A stretch of 64,000 bases of DNA, taken from Azospirillum tabaci. GTDB taxonomy: Bacteria > Pseudomonadota > Alphaproteobacteria > Azospirillales > Azospirillaceae. Below, piece by piece: positions 1 through 8,035 of this stretch; position 1 is the stretch's first letter; every line of letters starts with the position of its first letter. The stretch is from positions 496,001 to 560,000 of the forward strand of contig NZ_JACCJY010000001.1 in assembly GCF_014596085.1 (NCBI RefSeq), read 5' to 3'. Below the pieces are notes generated by a model. That model had not been told where the DNA came from. It worked only from the letters and a program-made list of their open reading frames with translations, and ran no database searches. Made by a program: the position numbers and the translations under genes.

Positions 1-583
1 CCTGGAGACGGGCGGCGTAGGGCCAGAAATTCAGCACCGCGTCCAGCTCCCCCGTCGTGGCCATCTGGTTCAGCAAGGGCGGGGCGGCGAAGACCGGCGT
101 CGCCGCGGCGTCGAGGTCGAGCGCGTAGCGGTCGCGGGCCAGCGCCTTCAGCAGCAGCCAGCTCTTGTCGATGGGGGTTCCGGCGACGCCGATGCGCCTG
201 CCCTTCAGGTCGGCGACGGAGGCGATGGGAGAGGCCGCCGGCACCATCAGCGCGCCGACCGCCGCGGAATGGGGGATGAAGGTCAGGTCGGCCCCCGCCG
301 CGCGCTGGCGGGCCACCCACAGCCAGTCGCTGGCGATCATGTCAACCGCCCCGCCTTGCAGGGCGATCTGTGCCGCTTGGCCGCTCGCCAGCTCCATCAG
401 CTTCAGCTCGAAGCCGGCGGCCTCGTCCAGCCGGTGGTGGCGGATGACGTCCAGCTCCCAGCTGACCGTGCCGAATTTCAGCACCCCGATGGTCACCGCG
501 GGCCGGTCCGCCGCACGCGCCACGGAGGCGATGCAGACCAGCGCCAGGACCAACAGGAGCCGGACGAGGGACATCAGGCGCAT
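1..583 (-). CDS. ABC-type substrate-binding protein (NMT1/TauA-like), 3' part outside window
   Basis: The visible 194 residues begin with a signal peptide (MRLMSLVRLLLVLALVC, cleavage after ARA) and continue as a periplasmic binding fold: a first strand reading VTIGVLKFGTVSWELD, an ALQGGAVDMIASDW segment, and DLKGRRIGV, all typical of aliphatic sulfonate/nitrate-type (TauA/NMT1) binding proteins. The C-terminus lies beyond position 1. Its neighbours, a CxxxCW protein and a cytochrome c, suggest an accessory of a PQQ-dependent alcohol dehydrogenase locus rather than a transport operon, since no permease or ATPase is next to it. The ligand is unknown. Start chosen at 583 with GGGGCGGAG upstream; ATG at 574 is an alternative. 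Confidence 0.8.
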   Translation of the reverse strand, partial: MRLMSLVRLLLVLALVCIASVARAADRPAVTIGVLKFGTVSWELDVIRHHRLDEAAGFELKLMELASGQAAQIALQGGAVDMIASDWLWVARQRAAGADLTFIPHSAAVGALMVPAASPIASVADLKGRRIGVAGTPIDKSWLLLKALARDRYALDLDAAATPVFAAPPLLNQMATTGELDAVLNFWPYAARLQ

Positions 584-674
584 GGCTCCGCCCCTGCGTC
601 AAAAATTGCATTTGTGTGAAGGTTGGGCCGCGTCATGGTTGCGCGGTGGACTGGGCGGCGGATCGGCCACCGCC

Positions 675-701
675 CGTGTCCCATCATAACGTGTCCCATC
701 A
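675..701 (+). repeat. 12-bp direct repeat upstream of small peptide gene
   Basis: The 12-mer cgtgtcccatca occurs at 675-686 and again at 690-701, a 15-bp period, ending a few bases before the Shine-Dalgarno of the small peptide gene. It could be an operator or a short slippage repeat. No matching repeat is seen upstream of the second peptide copy. Confidence 0.6.
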
Positions 702-717
702 CAAGGAGGCGTCGAGG

Positions 718-792
718 ATGGAGAAAATCCTCACTCTCCTGATCCTGCTGCTTCGGGTGATCAAGGACATCCTTGATCTCCTGAACCGCTAA
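718..792 (+). CDS. 24-residue hydrophobic small protein, copy 1
   Basis: ATG at 718 follows a strong Shine-Dalgarno (AAGGAGG) and opens a 24-codon frame ending in TAA. The peptide starts MEKIL, has a run of Leu/Ile, and ends DILDLLNR; charged residues fall on one helical face, so it reads as an amphipathic or membrane-binding helix. It matches the start of the gene at 29305 (minus strand) in 17 of 24 residues, and the match continues at DNA level through a downstream hairpin. The length and composition recall type I toxin peptides or membrane-targeting micropeptides, but no antisense RNA or antitoxin could be identified, so the function is unknown. That it is translated is inferred from the conserved Shine-Dalgarno and the conserved frame. 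Confidence 0.65.
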   Translation: MEKILTLLILLLRVIKDILDLLNR

Positions 793-802
793 GGATCGGG
801 CC

Positions 803-834
803 GGGAGACAGGAGGGGCAAATCTCCTGTCTCCC
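803..834 (+). terminator. Perfect 12-bp hairpin following small peptide copy 1
   Basis: GGGAGACAGGAG (803-814) pairs fully with CTCCTGTCTCCC (823-834) around an 8-nt loop. No T-run follows; instead a GCCTGATGATG tail, also present after copy 2, comes next. Relative to copy 2, two base pairs change on both sides and one becomes G-U, which indicates a conserved RNA structure more than a simple terminator. Confidence 0.75.
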
Positions 835-1037
835 TGGCCTGATGATGATGCGTCCTGCGGTCGTTTGCAAGGCAGGCCTCTGCGGTGCGGTGGCGCAGCG
901 GAACGCGGGAATCCCACGATGGCGAACACTGAGCTTAGGCCCCGTCCACCGGTCCCCGGTATTCGACTATCGGGCAACTTGACCCTGTCGGGCACGGGGG
1001 GATTTCGTGGATGCCACAGAACAATGGGGGAGGGAAC

Positions 1038-1598
1038 GTGGTGCGCGCAGGATGGCTGGGCGCCGCCGGGCTGGCGCTCCTGCTGGCCGGGCCGGCGGGA
1101 GACGCCGCGGCGGACGCGGTCCCGGTGCCGGACGGCTACCGGATGACCGAATACCGGTCGCCGACCCCGGCATCGCTGCCCGGGGCCGAGACGGTGGACA
1201 CGGTGCAGGCCCGCGCGCTGGTGGAGTCGGGTGCGGCTCTTCCCATCAACGTGATGAAGCTGGACCGCAGCACGTTGCCCGGCGGTCCCTGGCTGGTGCC
1301 GAAGCCCTTTCCGCAGATCCCCGGCAGCGTCTGGCTGCCCAACGTCGGGCTCGGCGCGCTGACGCCGGAGCTGGACGGCTATTTCCGGTCCAACCTGGAG
1401 CGGCTGACCGGCGGCGACCGCGGGCGCGGCCTGCTGTTCTACTGTCTGGCGGATTGCTGGATGTCGTGGAACGCGGGCAAGCGCGCCCTGGAGATGGGCT
1501 ACCGCCGCGTCCTCTGGTACCGCGACGGGGCGGACGGCTGGGCCGAGGCGGGTCTGCCGATCGAGGAGGGAAAGCCGGTTCCGGTCGCCGCACCGTAA
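1038..1598 (+). CDS. PQQ-dependent catabolism-associated CxxxCW protein
   Basis: An exported protein of about 186 residues. Near its C-terminus it has YCLADCW, the CxxxCW motif that defines a rhodanese-like family found beside PQQ-dependent dehydrogenases; the Cys pair is thought to bind or act on a redox cofactor. The N-terminus is a signal peptide (MVRAGWLGAAGLALLLAG, cleavage near AAADA). Start: GTG at 1038 (or 1041) has GGGGGAGGG just upstream and gives a clean signal peptide; an in-frame ATG at 1011 would add nine unlikely residues. It is convergent with the cytochrome c gene, 15 bp apart. The dehydrogenase itself is not in the window. The family is clear; its biochemical role is inferred from neighbourhood in other genomes. 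Confidence 0.8.
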   Translation: MVRAGWLGAAGLALLLAGPAGDAAADAVPVPDGYRMTEYRSPTPASLPGAETVDTVQARALVESGAALPINVMKLDRSTLPGGPWLVPKPFPQIPGSVWLPNVGLGALTPELDGYFRSNLERLTGGDRGRGLLFYCLADCWMSWNAGKRALEMGYRRVLWYRDGADGWAEAGLPIEEGKPVPVAAP

Positions 1599-1613
1599 CC
1601 GGCTTGCCGGTGT

Positions 1614-2006
1614 TTACTGCTTCAGCGACTTCAGGAAGGCGATCAGATAGTCCTGTTCCGCCGGGTCGGTGATGGCGACGTGCCGCATGCGAGTGCCGGG
1701 CACGAAATTGTCGTTGCCGGCGATCCAGTGGCGCAGGTTGTCCTCGGTCCAGGTGATGTTGGACGTCTTCAGCGCGTTGGAATAGTCGAAGCGCGGGATC
1801 GAACCGGCCTTGCGCCCGACCACGTTGTACAGGCTCGGGCCGAAGGCGTTTTTGCTGGAATCCAGCGAGTGGCAGGCCGCGCATTGGTGGAAGATCTGCT
1901 TGCCGGCGGCCTCCTCGGCCGTCTTGGGCTGCGGCCCGCTTTCGGCGTTGGCCGTGCCGGCGGCGAGCAGGAGGGCGGCGGCGATGACGAATCTGGAAAC
2001 GGTCAT
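1614..2006 (-). CDS. Class I cytochrome c (c2/c550-like), periplasmic
   Basis: 130 residues with a signal peptide (MTVSRFVIAAALLLAAGTANA) followed by a single-haem cytochrome c. The haem-binding site is CAACH at residues 42-46, and Met107 in GTRM is the likely sixth ligand. GPSLYNVVGRKAGS and the C-terminal YLIAFLKSLK are typical of the soluble cytochrome c2 family. It probably takes electrons from a periplasmic dehydrogenase and passes them to an oxidase; the CxxxCW gene next door points to a PQQ-enzyme. Start chosen at 2006 because the signal peptide begins there and GGGAG lies upstream; the frame is open for 40 more codons without signal-like character. Confidence 0.9.
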   Translation of the reverse strand: MTVSRFVIAAALLLAAGTANAESGPQPKTAEEAAGKQIFHQCAACHSLDSSKNAFGPSLYNVVGRKAGSIPRFDYSNALKTSNITWTEDNLRHWIAGNDNFVPGTRMRHVAITDPAEQDYLIAFLKSLKQ

Positions 2007-2163
2007 GTGAGATGGCTCCCCAGCCAAAACTCCGCGGCGCCGGTCGCGGCGGCGGTCGATGCCGCGCATTTTAAGTGGCTGGGTCGGGCCGCCGAATTGG
2101 ACTTTGGAACAAGCCCGCAAACGCAATGAGGTTTTGGGCGCGGAACGGAGTGGTCCCGCCGCC

Positions 2164-2559
2164 TCACGCCCCGTACTGCTCGTCGGTGACCTTTTCCATC
2201 CAGTCGACGGCCTTGCCGTCCAGCTGCTCCTGGATGGCGATGTGGGTCATGAACATGGTCGGCGACGCGCCGTGCCAGTGCTTCTCGCCGGGGGGGAACC
2301 AGACGACGTCGCCGGGGCGGATTTCCTCGATGGGGCCACCTTCGCGCTGGACCCGGCCGAAGCCGGCGGTGACGATCAGGGTCTGACCCAGGGGATGGGT
2401 GTGCCACGCCGTGCGGGCGCCGGGCTCGAAGGTGACGCTGGCCGCCGCCGTGCGGGCCGGAGCGTTGGCCTGGACGAGGGGGTCGATGCGGACCGTGCCG
2501 GTGAACCAGTCAGCCGGTCCGGTGACGGATGGCTGCGCGCCAACCCGAGTGATCTGCAT
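2164..2559 (-). CDS. Cupin-domain protein
   Basis: 131 residues forming one cupin barrel. Motif 1 is visible as [19 protein letters not shown], supplying the metal-binding His pair and Glu/Gln position; motif 2 is [18 protein letters not shown] with the third His. Cupins of this size and sequence (RmlC-like, carboxymuconolactone-decarboxylase-associated type) are often small metal-dependent enzymes or sensors, and no substrate can be assigned. Shine-Dalgarno GGAGGA precedes the ATG. It runs in the same direction as the cytochrome gene, 157 bp upstream of it. Confidence 0.85.
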   Translation of the reverse strand: MQITRVGAQPSVTGPADWFTGTVRIDPLVQANAPARTAAASVTFEPGARTAWHTHPLGQTLIVTAGFGRVQREGGPIEEIRPGDVVWFPPGEKHWHGASPTMFMTHIAIQEQLDGKAVDWMEKVTDEQYGA

Positions 2560-2697
2560 GGTCTATTCCTCCGGTCATCATCCCCGGTCCGGGGCTGCTT
2601 GTCAGAAACTGGATCTGGCAGAAACAGGAGGGGAGGGCGGATGTGACCCCGCGGCGGTCCGGAGAGGCGGTCCGGAGAGCAAGCACATGAGAAAGGG

Positions 2698-2784
2698 TGG
2701 TGCGGGCGGTCGGACTCGAACCGACATATCCGTGAGGACGGCGGATTTTGAGTCCGCTGCGTCTACCAATTCCGCCACGCCCGC
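2698..2784 (-). tRNA. tRNA-Leu (anticodon CAA), CCA encoded
   Basis: On the minus strand the acceptor stem GCGGGCG pairs with CGCCCGC, followed by discriminator A and an encoded CCA (2698-2700). The anticodon arm GCGGA-CTCAAAA-TCCGC gives anticodon CAA, reading UUG. A long variable arm (GTCCTCACGGAT region) and the T-loop GGTTCGAGTCC fit a class II leucine tRNA. Confidence 0.95.
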
Positions 2785-2827
2785 ACGGTGCCTGCCGGAC
2801 CCGGCGCTCGCGGCGACCGGTGCCCGC

Positions 2828-2856
2828 TATATAGAGGGGAAATGGCCCTGGGACAA
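2828..2856 (-). promoter_or_regulatory. Sigma-70-type promoter of tRNA-Leu
   Basis: Reading the minus strand, TTGTCC (2856-2851) is followed after exactly 17 bp by TATATA (2833-2828). The tRNA begins about 40 nt downstream. This is the best-looking -35/-10 pair in the window and the position is right for a tRNA promoter. Confidence 0.65.
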
Positions 2857-2921
2857 AGTGTTTTGTGCGGATGCGTCGGCGTGTCTGGCCTAAGCCTGTG
2901 GGGCGCGCTAATCTCACCCGC

Positions 2922-3449
2922 ATGATGAACCGCTTCCCCATGGACGATCCGCGCTACACCGCCGGGCTGCTGGCCATCGCCAGCGCCGGCGTGCTGGCCG
3001 CCGCGCTGTTTTTCCAGTTCGCGCTGGGCTACCAGCCCTGCGTCCTGTGCCTGTGGCAGCGCGTGCCCTACGGGGCGGTGATGGCCTTCGGCATCGTCAC
3101 CCTGCTGTTCCGCCAGTGGCGCGGGCTGGGCGACGCGCTGCTGGTGGCGAGCGGGCTGGCCCTGCTGGCCGGCGCGGGGATCGCCGCCTACCATGTGGGG
3201 GTGGAGCAGCATTGGTGGGCCGGCACCTCGGCCTGCGGCGCCAGCGGACGCGCTCCCCAGACTCTGGAGGAATTGCGCGCCCAGGTGCTCGCCGCGCCGG
3301 TCACCCGCTGCGACGAAGTGGCGTGGTCGCTGTTCGGGATTTCGATGGCGGGCTACAATGTCGTGATTTCGCTCGCGCTGTCCGCCTTCGCCTTCGCGGC
3401 GGCCCGCGCCGCCTACATCCGGACCTCGGTTTCCAGGACCTTCGCATGA
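2922..3449 (+). CDS. dsbB: Disulfide bond formation protein DsbB family
   Basis: 175 residues with four predicted membrane helices. The first periplasmic loop carries the quinone-side pair Cys40-Val-Leu-Cys43 (QPCVLCLWQR is a family signature) and the second has Cys105 and Cys130, which exchange disulfides with DsbA. Role: reoxidises periplasmic DsbA and delivers electrons to ubiquinone in the inner membrane. Its stop codon overlaps the coq7 start (ATGA at 3446), so the two are translationally coupled; pairing a quinone-using enzyme with a quinone biosynthesis enzyme makes sense. Start at 2922 or 2925; an in-frame ATG at 2940 is also possible. Confidence 0.9.
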   Translation: MMNRFPMDDPRYTAGLLAIASAGVLAAALFFQFALGYQPCVLCLWQRVPYGAVMAFGIVTLLFRQWRGLGDALLVASGLALLAGAGIAAYHVGVEQHWWAGTSACGASGRAPQTLEELRAQVLAAPVTRCDEVAWSLFGISMAGYNVVISLALSAFAFAAARAAYIRTSVSRTFA

Positions 3450-4060
3450 CACCGCTCGACGCCACTGCCGCCACCGCTTCCGCTCCGTCCGCCGGCGAGT
3501 CGCGCCCGCCCCGGCTCCGCCCGCGCGGACGCCTGCCCGGCGACCCGACTCCGGAACAGCGGCTGGCGCGGATCGTCCGCGTGGACCACGCCGGCGAGTA
3601 TGGGGCCAAGCGCATCTACGAAGGCCAGCTCTCCGTCATGGGCCGGGGGCGGCACGCCAAGACCCTGCGCCACATGGCCGACCAGGAGCTGGAGCATCTC
3701 CAGTACTTCGAAAAGCAGCTCGTCGCCCGCCAAGTCCGCCCGACCGTGCTGCAGCCGCTGTGGCACGTCGCCGGCTTCCTGCTGGGTGCCGGGACCGCGG
3801 TGATGGGCGAGCGGGCGGCCATGGCCTGCACCGTGGCCGTCGAGCAGGTCATCGACGGCCATTACGAGGCGCAGCTGAAGCACCTAGGCCCGGAAGAGGA
3901 GGAGTTGAAGACCTCCATCCTCAAGTTCCAGGCGGAGGAGGTGGAGCACCGCGACATCGGCCTGCTCAACGGCGCGGAGCAGGCCCCGGCTTACCCGGTG
4001 CTGTCCGCCGCCATCAAAGCCGGCACCAAGGCGGTCATCTGGGTGGCCGAGCGGGTGTGA
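3446..4060 (+). CDS. coq7: 2-polyprenyl-3-methyl-6-methoxy-1,4-benzoquinone monooxygenase Coq7
   Basis: 204 residues, the usual size for bacterial Coq7. The di-iron carboxylate ligands are visible as two repeated motifs: RVDHAGEYGAKRIYEGQ and DQELEHLQYF in the first half, EQVIDGHYEAQL and AEEVEHRDIGLL in the second, together giving the E...ExxH ligand sets. It hydroxylates demethoxyubiquinol in ubiquinone synthesis at the membrane surface. The first 35 residues are Pro/Ala/Arg-rich and poorly structured. The start codon overlaps the dsbB stop, so expression depends on dsbB translation. The gene converges on the DUF1289 gene. Confidence 0.93.
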   Translation: MTPLDATAATASAPSAGESRPPRLRPRGRLPGDPTPEQRLARIVRVDHAGEYGAKRIYEGQLSVMGRGRHAKTLRHMADQELEHLQYFEKQLVARQVRPTVLQPLWHVAGFLLGAGTAVMGERAAMACTVAVEQVIDGHYEAQLKHLGPEEEELKTSILKFQAEEVEHRDIGLLNGAEQAPAYPVLSAAIKAGTKAVIWVAERV

Positions 4061-4081
4061 TCGGCGACCGACGGAGCGGAC

Positions 4082-4267
4082 TCAGCCGGCCTTGACGTCC
4101 GCTCCGGTCACGGCCGGGGCGGGCGTCGGGGCGGGGGGCGTGCCGTAGATCTCGTCCTCGCTCCGCCCGCAGCCTTCGCAATAGCCATCCTCGCCGATGA
4201 CGCAGATGCCCACGCAGGGGTTTTCGTCCTCGTCCACGCCCAAATTGTCCACGCCCAAATTCTCCAT
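4082..4267 (-). CDS. DUF1289 small Cys-rich protein
   Basis: 61 residues containing the DUF1289 pattern: CVGICVIGEDGYCEGCGRSEDEI, with four Cys likely binding a metal or Fe-S centre. These proteins are common in proteobacteria and have no settled function. The N-terminus contains an in-frame duplication (NLGVDNLGVD, a 15-nt tandem repeat in the DNA). Shine-Dalgarno GGGAGGG precedes the ATG. It ends 21 bp from the coq7 stop, facing it. Confidence 0.88.
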   Translation of the reverse strand: MENLGVDNLGVDEDENPCVGICVIGEDGYCEGCGRSEDEIYGTPPAPTPAPAVTGADVKAG

Positions 4268-4294
4268 GGTCCAGCCCTCCCGATCGCGGCGTTT

Positions 4295-4858
4295 CTACAT
4301 CGGATCGAGTTCGGTGTCCCAATAAAGAAAATCCCGCCAACTTTCGTGAAGGAAGTTTGGCGGGAATGCACGTCCGTTCTCTTGAAGCTGGTAGGCACTC
4401 GGCTGGAAGGGGGGACTGAGGGGGATCATGCCGCAACTGTGCGGCAGCCTGTTTCCCTTCGCCAGATTGCAGGCCGAGCAGGAGGTGACGACGTTGTCCC
4501 AGGTGGTGCGCCCGCCGCGCGACCGTGGGGTGACGTGGTCGAAGGTCAGTTCCTGCGTGGGGAAGTGGTGGCCGCAATACTGGCAGGTGAAGCGGTCGCG
4601 CAGGAAGACGTTGAATCGGGTGAAGGCCGGCCGCCGCGTCGCCGGGATGAACTCCTTCAACGAAATGACGCTCGGCAGCTTGATCTCGAAAGTGGGGGAT
4701 CGGACGACGCGGTCATATTCGGAGATGATGTTCACCCGGTCCAGAAAGACGGCCTTGACCGCCTCCTGCCAGGACCAGAGCGACAGAGGGAAGTAGCTGA
4801 GCGGCCGGAAGTCGGCGTTCAGCACCAGGGCCGGACAGTGATCGGGTGGTGGAGCCAA
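4295..4858 (-). CDS. HNH endonuclease
   Basis: About 187 residues. The C-terminal half is an HNH domain: CQYCGHHFP and CSACN form the zinc-binding Cys pairs, and LTFDHVTPRSRGG followed by TTWDNVV gives the catalytic His and Asn region. The N-terminal half (PALVLNADFRPLSYFPLSLWSW) is conserved in a widespread alphaproteobacterial family of stand-alone HNH proteins whose target is not established. Start taken as TTG at 4858, with AAGGGAG seven bases upstream; a further in-frame TTG at 4915 is possible but has a weaker context. Not next to a methylase or phage genes, so not an obvious restriction system. Confidence 0.8.
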   Translation of the reverse strand: MAPPPDHCPALVLNADFRPLSYFPLSLWSWQEAVKAVFLDRVNIISEYDRVVRSPTFEIKLPSVISLKEFIPATRRPAFTRFNVFLRDRFTCQYCGHHFPTQELTFDHVTPRSRGGRTTWDNVVTSCSACNLAKGNRLPHSCGMIPLSPPFQPSAYQLQENGRAFPPNFLHESWRDFLYWDTELDPM

Positions 4859-5132
4859 TGGCCACTCCCTTATCTGAGACGTGTCTGGAACCTTTCTGGT
4901 GTTCCGTTCCCCCAATGCGGGACGACACGCCGCCGGGTGACCGGAACACCAGATACATAGATGATCTGTGCTTCGAACTCAATATGTCGCGCCGCACTGC
5001 GTCATTTCTTCACGGTCCTGTAACCCTTTCGATGGACATGGGCCGGACGTTTCCGGGCGACCATGGTGATGCCTGTGACATTTGGTTGTGACGCCCGCAT
5101 CGTGCATTTTCCGACATCGTGGTTACTGTGCG

Positions 5133-5140
5133 TTAACCAT
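5133..5140 (+). promoter_or_regulatory. CtrA-type half site TTAACCAT
   Basis: TTAACCAT lies about 50 bp upstream of the small ORF at 5193. This 8-mer matches the consensus of the alphaproteobacterial regulator CtrA, but only one half is present, so it may be chance. Confidence 0.2.
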
Positions 5141-5192
5141 GCTCTGAGATGGTGGCGGCGCCTTCCGGGGGACGCTTTCAAAGGGAACATCC

Positions 5193-5360
5193 ATGAGCGC
5201 CACGATCATCGACCTTGCCGAGAAACGCGCCGAGCGCGAGGAGCGCGACCGTCAGCGCCGCATCGACGCCTTCGACCGCGAACTGCGCCGCCGCCTTGCC
5301 ATGTATCTGGAGGGTGAGGACATCCCGGTCGAGCCGATCAAGGACAATCCTTACATCTGA
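5193..5360 (+). CDS. Hypothetical small charged protein (55 aa)
   Basis: A 55-residue frame starting at an ATG with AAAGGGA upstream. The first 40 residues (from MSATIIDLAEKRAEREERDR onward) form a highly charged helix rich in Arg and Glu, followed by a short acidic tail ending KDNPYI. No known family is recognised. The Shine-Dalgarno, codon use matching its neighbours, and tight spacing before gluQ (83 bp) support a real gene, possibly in the same transcript as gluQ. Confidence 0.6.
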   Translation: MSATIIDLAEKRAEREERDRQRRIDAFDRELRRRLAMYLEGEDIPVEPIKDNPYI

Positions 5361-5443
5361 CCTATCACGGCGGTCAGCCTTCCCCGTCCGCAGCGCCCGC
5401 CGTCCCACATGCAGGCCGGGCGCGGTTGGGGTATAAGGCGGGA

Positions 5444-6295
5444 ATGACCGATGTCGTCACCCGCTTTGCGCCGAGCCCGACCGGCCATCTCCACCTCGGG
5501 CACGCCCATTCCGCTCTGTTCGGCTGGACCGCCGCCCGCAAGGCCGGGGGGCGCTTCCTGCTGCGCATCGAGGACATCGACCCGCAGCGCTGCCGTCCGG
5601 AATTCGACCGCGATCTGCGCGAGGATCTGGCCTGGCTGGGCCTGACCTGGGAAGAGCCGGTGCGCCGCCAGTCGGAGCATCTGGAGGATTATCGCGCCGC
5701 GCTGGCGCGGCTCGGCGGCATGGGCGCCATCTATCCCTGCTTCTGCACCCGCAAGGACATCGCCGCCGAGATCGCCCGCGCCGGCCATGCGCCGCACGGG
5801 CCGGACGGTCCGCTCTATCCCGGCACCTGCCGCGGCCTGTCGGACATGGAGCGGCAGGATCGCGTCGCCGCAGGCGACGCCTATGCCTTGCGCCTGGATG
5901 TGGAAAAGGCGATGGCCATGACCGGGCCGCTGCGCTGGCATGACCGGCGGCGCGGCTGGCAGGAGGCCACCCCGGGCATCTTGGGTGACGTCGTCCTGGC
6001 CCGCAAGGACGCCCCGACGAGCTACCATCTGGCGGTCACCGTGGATGATCATCTCCAGGGCGTGACGCTCGTCACCCGCGGCGAGGACCTCTTTTTCGCG
6101 ACTCACGTGCATCGGCTGATCCAAGAACTCCTTCGAGTCGATCATCCCGATTACAGCCATCACCCTTTGCTGGTGAATGAACGGGGTGAGCGTCTTGCCA
6201 AGCGCGACAACGCCAAGACCTTGCGATCCCTTCGGGAATCGGGTCAAACGGCAGCGGCGGTGCGCGCTTTGGCCGGCTTTCCGGAAGAGTTATGA
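5444..6295 (+). CDS. gluQ: Glutamyl-Q tRNA(Asp) synthetase
   Basis: 283 residues, a truncated GluRS catalytic domain without the anticodon-binding part. FAPSPTGHLHLGHA is the class I HIGH motif, LRIEDIDPQR follows it, and LAKRDNAKTL is the KMSKS equivalent. CFCTRKD and the later YPGTC carry the zinc-ligand cysteines typical of this family. It attaches glutamate to queuosine at position 34 of tRNA-Asp. Start at 5444 with AAGGCGGGA upstream. Confidence 0.93.
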   Translation: MTDVVTRFAPSPTGHLHLGHAHSALFGWTAARKAGGRFLLRIEDIDPQRCRPEFDRDLREDLAWLGLTWEEPVRRQSEHLEDYRAALARLGGMGAIYPCFCTRKDIAAEIARAGHAPHGPDGPLYPGTCRGLSDMERQDRVAAGDAYALRLDVEKAMAMTGPLRWHDRRRGWQEATPGILGDVVLARKDAPTSYHLAVTVDDHLQGVTLVTRGEDLFFATHVHRLIQELLRVDHPDYSHHPLLVNERGERLAKRDNAKTLRSLRESGQTAAAVRALAGFPEEL

Positions 6296-6462
6296 TCTAC
6301 CACCAACTGTGTATTACAAAGATTAGCAAACTATCCGTTTGAGGCGGGTCGCCTGGAATCTTCTTCCTCTTGCGCGTATCTTTTGATCGCGACCGATTGT
6401 TTGCCCATCCCAACGGTTGGCGGCAAACGGTTGGCCGGCTTGCAATCCGAAGGAGGCAAGCG

Positions 6463-8025
6463 ATGCGAGAGGAGGACAAGGCGGAGGACGAGCGTTGTTC
6501 CGCCGACCCCGCCGGACTGCGGCGGGTCTTCGACACGATCGGCGTGGCGATTGCCCTGCTCGATCGGCAGGGGCGCATTGCCGATCTCAACGCGGCGATG
6601 CAGCGTGCCATCGGATGCCCGCAAGATCTGCTGATCGGTCAACCCATGGTCAGCGCCTTCGTCTGGGGCGGCCGGGAGGATGCGGCGGAGCGCTTCGCCC
6701 AGGCGGTGGCCGCGGCGGGCCGGGGCGTGGTCCAGGAATTGACCCTGACGGGTGACGGAAACTGGCTCGACATTGCGCTGGTGCCGCTTCCGGCGGAGTG
6801 CGGCGGACAGCCGGCGGACATCGTCATGACCGCGGCGGACGCCAGCCGCCGCATGGGCGCGGAGGCGCGGCTGCGCGGGCAGGAGGAGTGCCTGCGCGCC
6901 GCGCGGGACGAGGTGGCGCGCGCCGGCCAAGCCAAGGTGCGCTTCCTGGCCGCCGCCAGCCACGACCTGCGCCAGCCCGCCCAGTCGTTGACCCTGTTCG
7001 GCGCGGTCCTGGCGGAGCGGCTGTCCGACCATCCGCAACTGCCGCTGGTCCAGACGATGAACCGGGCGGTCGAGGCGATGCGCGGCCTGCTCGATGCGTT
7101 GCTGGACGTGGCCCGGCTCGACTCCGGGATCGTATCGCCCGACATGGCGCCCTTCGCCTTGGCCGAGATGATGGAGCGGCTGGAGGCCGATTATGGTCCG
7201 CGCGCGACCGCCAAGGGATTGAAGCTGCGGGTGCGCCCGTTCAAGGCTCAGGTCCGCAGCGACGCCATCCTGCTGGAACGGCTGCTGCGCAACCTGCTCG
7301 ACAACGCGGTGCGCTACACGGCGTCGGGCGGCGTGCTTCTCGGCTGCCGTCGGCGCGGCATGATTTTGTGCATCGAGGTGGCCGACACGGGCGTCGGCAT
7401 CCCTGCCGACAAGCTCGACGAGATTTTCGAGGAGTTCGTCCAGCTCGGAAACGCCGAACGCGACCGAAGCCGCGGCCTCGGCCTCGGGCTAGCGGTGGTG
7501 AAGCGGCTGTCGCATCTGCTCGGCCTGCCGGTCCGCGTGCGGTCGCGTCCGGGGCGGGGCACATGCTTTACGGTGGAGGTTCCCTTGCACGCTTCCTGGA
7601 ATCCCAACGGGACGGAACGCGCGATGCCGTCCTTGGACCGGCCCGGTGCCCTGGCCCTGATCATCGACGACGAGGAGCTGATCCTGCAGAGCCTCCGGCT
7701 GGTGCTGGAGCAGTGGGGGTGGGACGTGCTGGCCGCCGCGTCGGGGGAAGAGGCGCTGCGCCAGCTCGACGGGGCGGAGCGGCTTCCCGACGTCATCATC
7801 GCCGACTACCGCCTGCGCTACGGTCGGACGGGGGTGGACGCGATCCGAGACATCCACGCCTTCGTTGGGGAACCCATCCCCGCGATCCTGCTGACCGGCG
7901 ACACCAGCCCCGACCGCATCCGGGAGGCGCGGCGCAGCGGCTTCACCGTCCTGCACAAGCCGGTCACCCTGTCCGAGCTGTCGTCCCACCTGGAGGAGGC
8001 GCGGGCGCGCGCCGCGGCGGAGTGA
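6463..8025 (+). CDS. Hybrid sensor histidine kinase with C-terminal receiver
   Basis: 520 residues, no membrane segments, so cytoplasmic. Order: PAS-like sensor (about 15-120), HisKA with the phospho-accepting His167 in AAASHDLRQPAQSL, HATPase (N-box Asn277/281 in NLLDNAVRYT, G1 box DTGVGIP, G2 box RGLGLGLAV), and a receiver domain from about 395 with Asp448 in IIADYRL and a LHKP lysine. The SHDLRQP variant places it in the NahK/ErcS'-like group of hybrid kinases. Start at 6463 has AAGGAGG upstream; an in-frame ATG at 6370 has none. Its signal and partner are not evident. Two relatives sit at 41780 and 43614 in this window. Confidence 0.92.
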   Translation: MREEDKAEDERCSADPAGLRRVFDTIGVAIALLDRQGRIADLNAAMQRAIGCPQDLLIGQPMVSAFVWGGREDAAERFAQAVAAAGRGVVQELTLTGDGNWLDIALVPLPAECGGQPADIVMTAADASRRMGAEARLRGQEECLRAARDEVARAGQAKVRFLAAASHDLRQPAQSLTLFGAVLAERLSDHPQLPLVQTMNRAVEAMRGLLDALLDVARLDSGIVSPDMAPFALAEMMERLEADYGPRATAKGLKLRVRPFKAQVRSDAILLERLLRNLLDNAVRYTASGGVLLGCRRRGMILCIEVADTGVGIPADKLDEIFEEFVQLGNAERDRSRGLGLGLAVVKRLSHLLGLPVRVRSRPGRGTCFTVEVPLHASWNPNGTERAMPSLDRPGALALIIDDEELILQSLRLVLEQWGWDVLAAASGEEALRQLDGAERLPDVIIADYRLRYGRTGVDAIRDIHAFVGEPIPAILLTGDTSPDRIREARRSGFTVLHKPVTLSELSSHLEEARARAAAE

Positions 8026-8035
8026 TGCCTGGCCC

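Noticed and set aside
1598..1611. Short ACCGGC-TT-GCCGGT hairpin between CxxxCW and cytochrome genes
   Set aside because: Loop of two bases and a 6-bp stem make it too weak to call a terminator.
4328..4363. Hairpin cccgccaactt...aagtttggcggg as a terminator
   Set aside because: It is inside the HNH coding sequence (codes ...NFLHESWRD...) and has a bulge, so it is not treated as a terminator.
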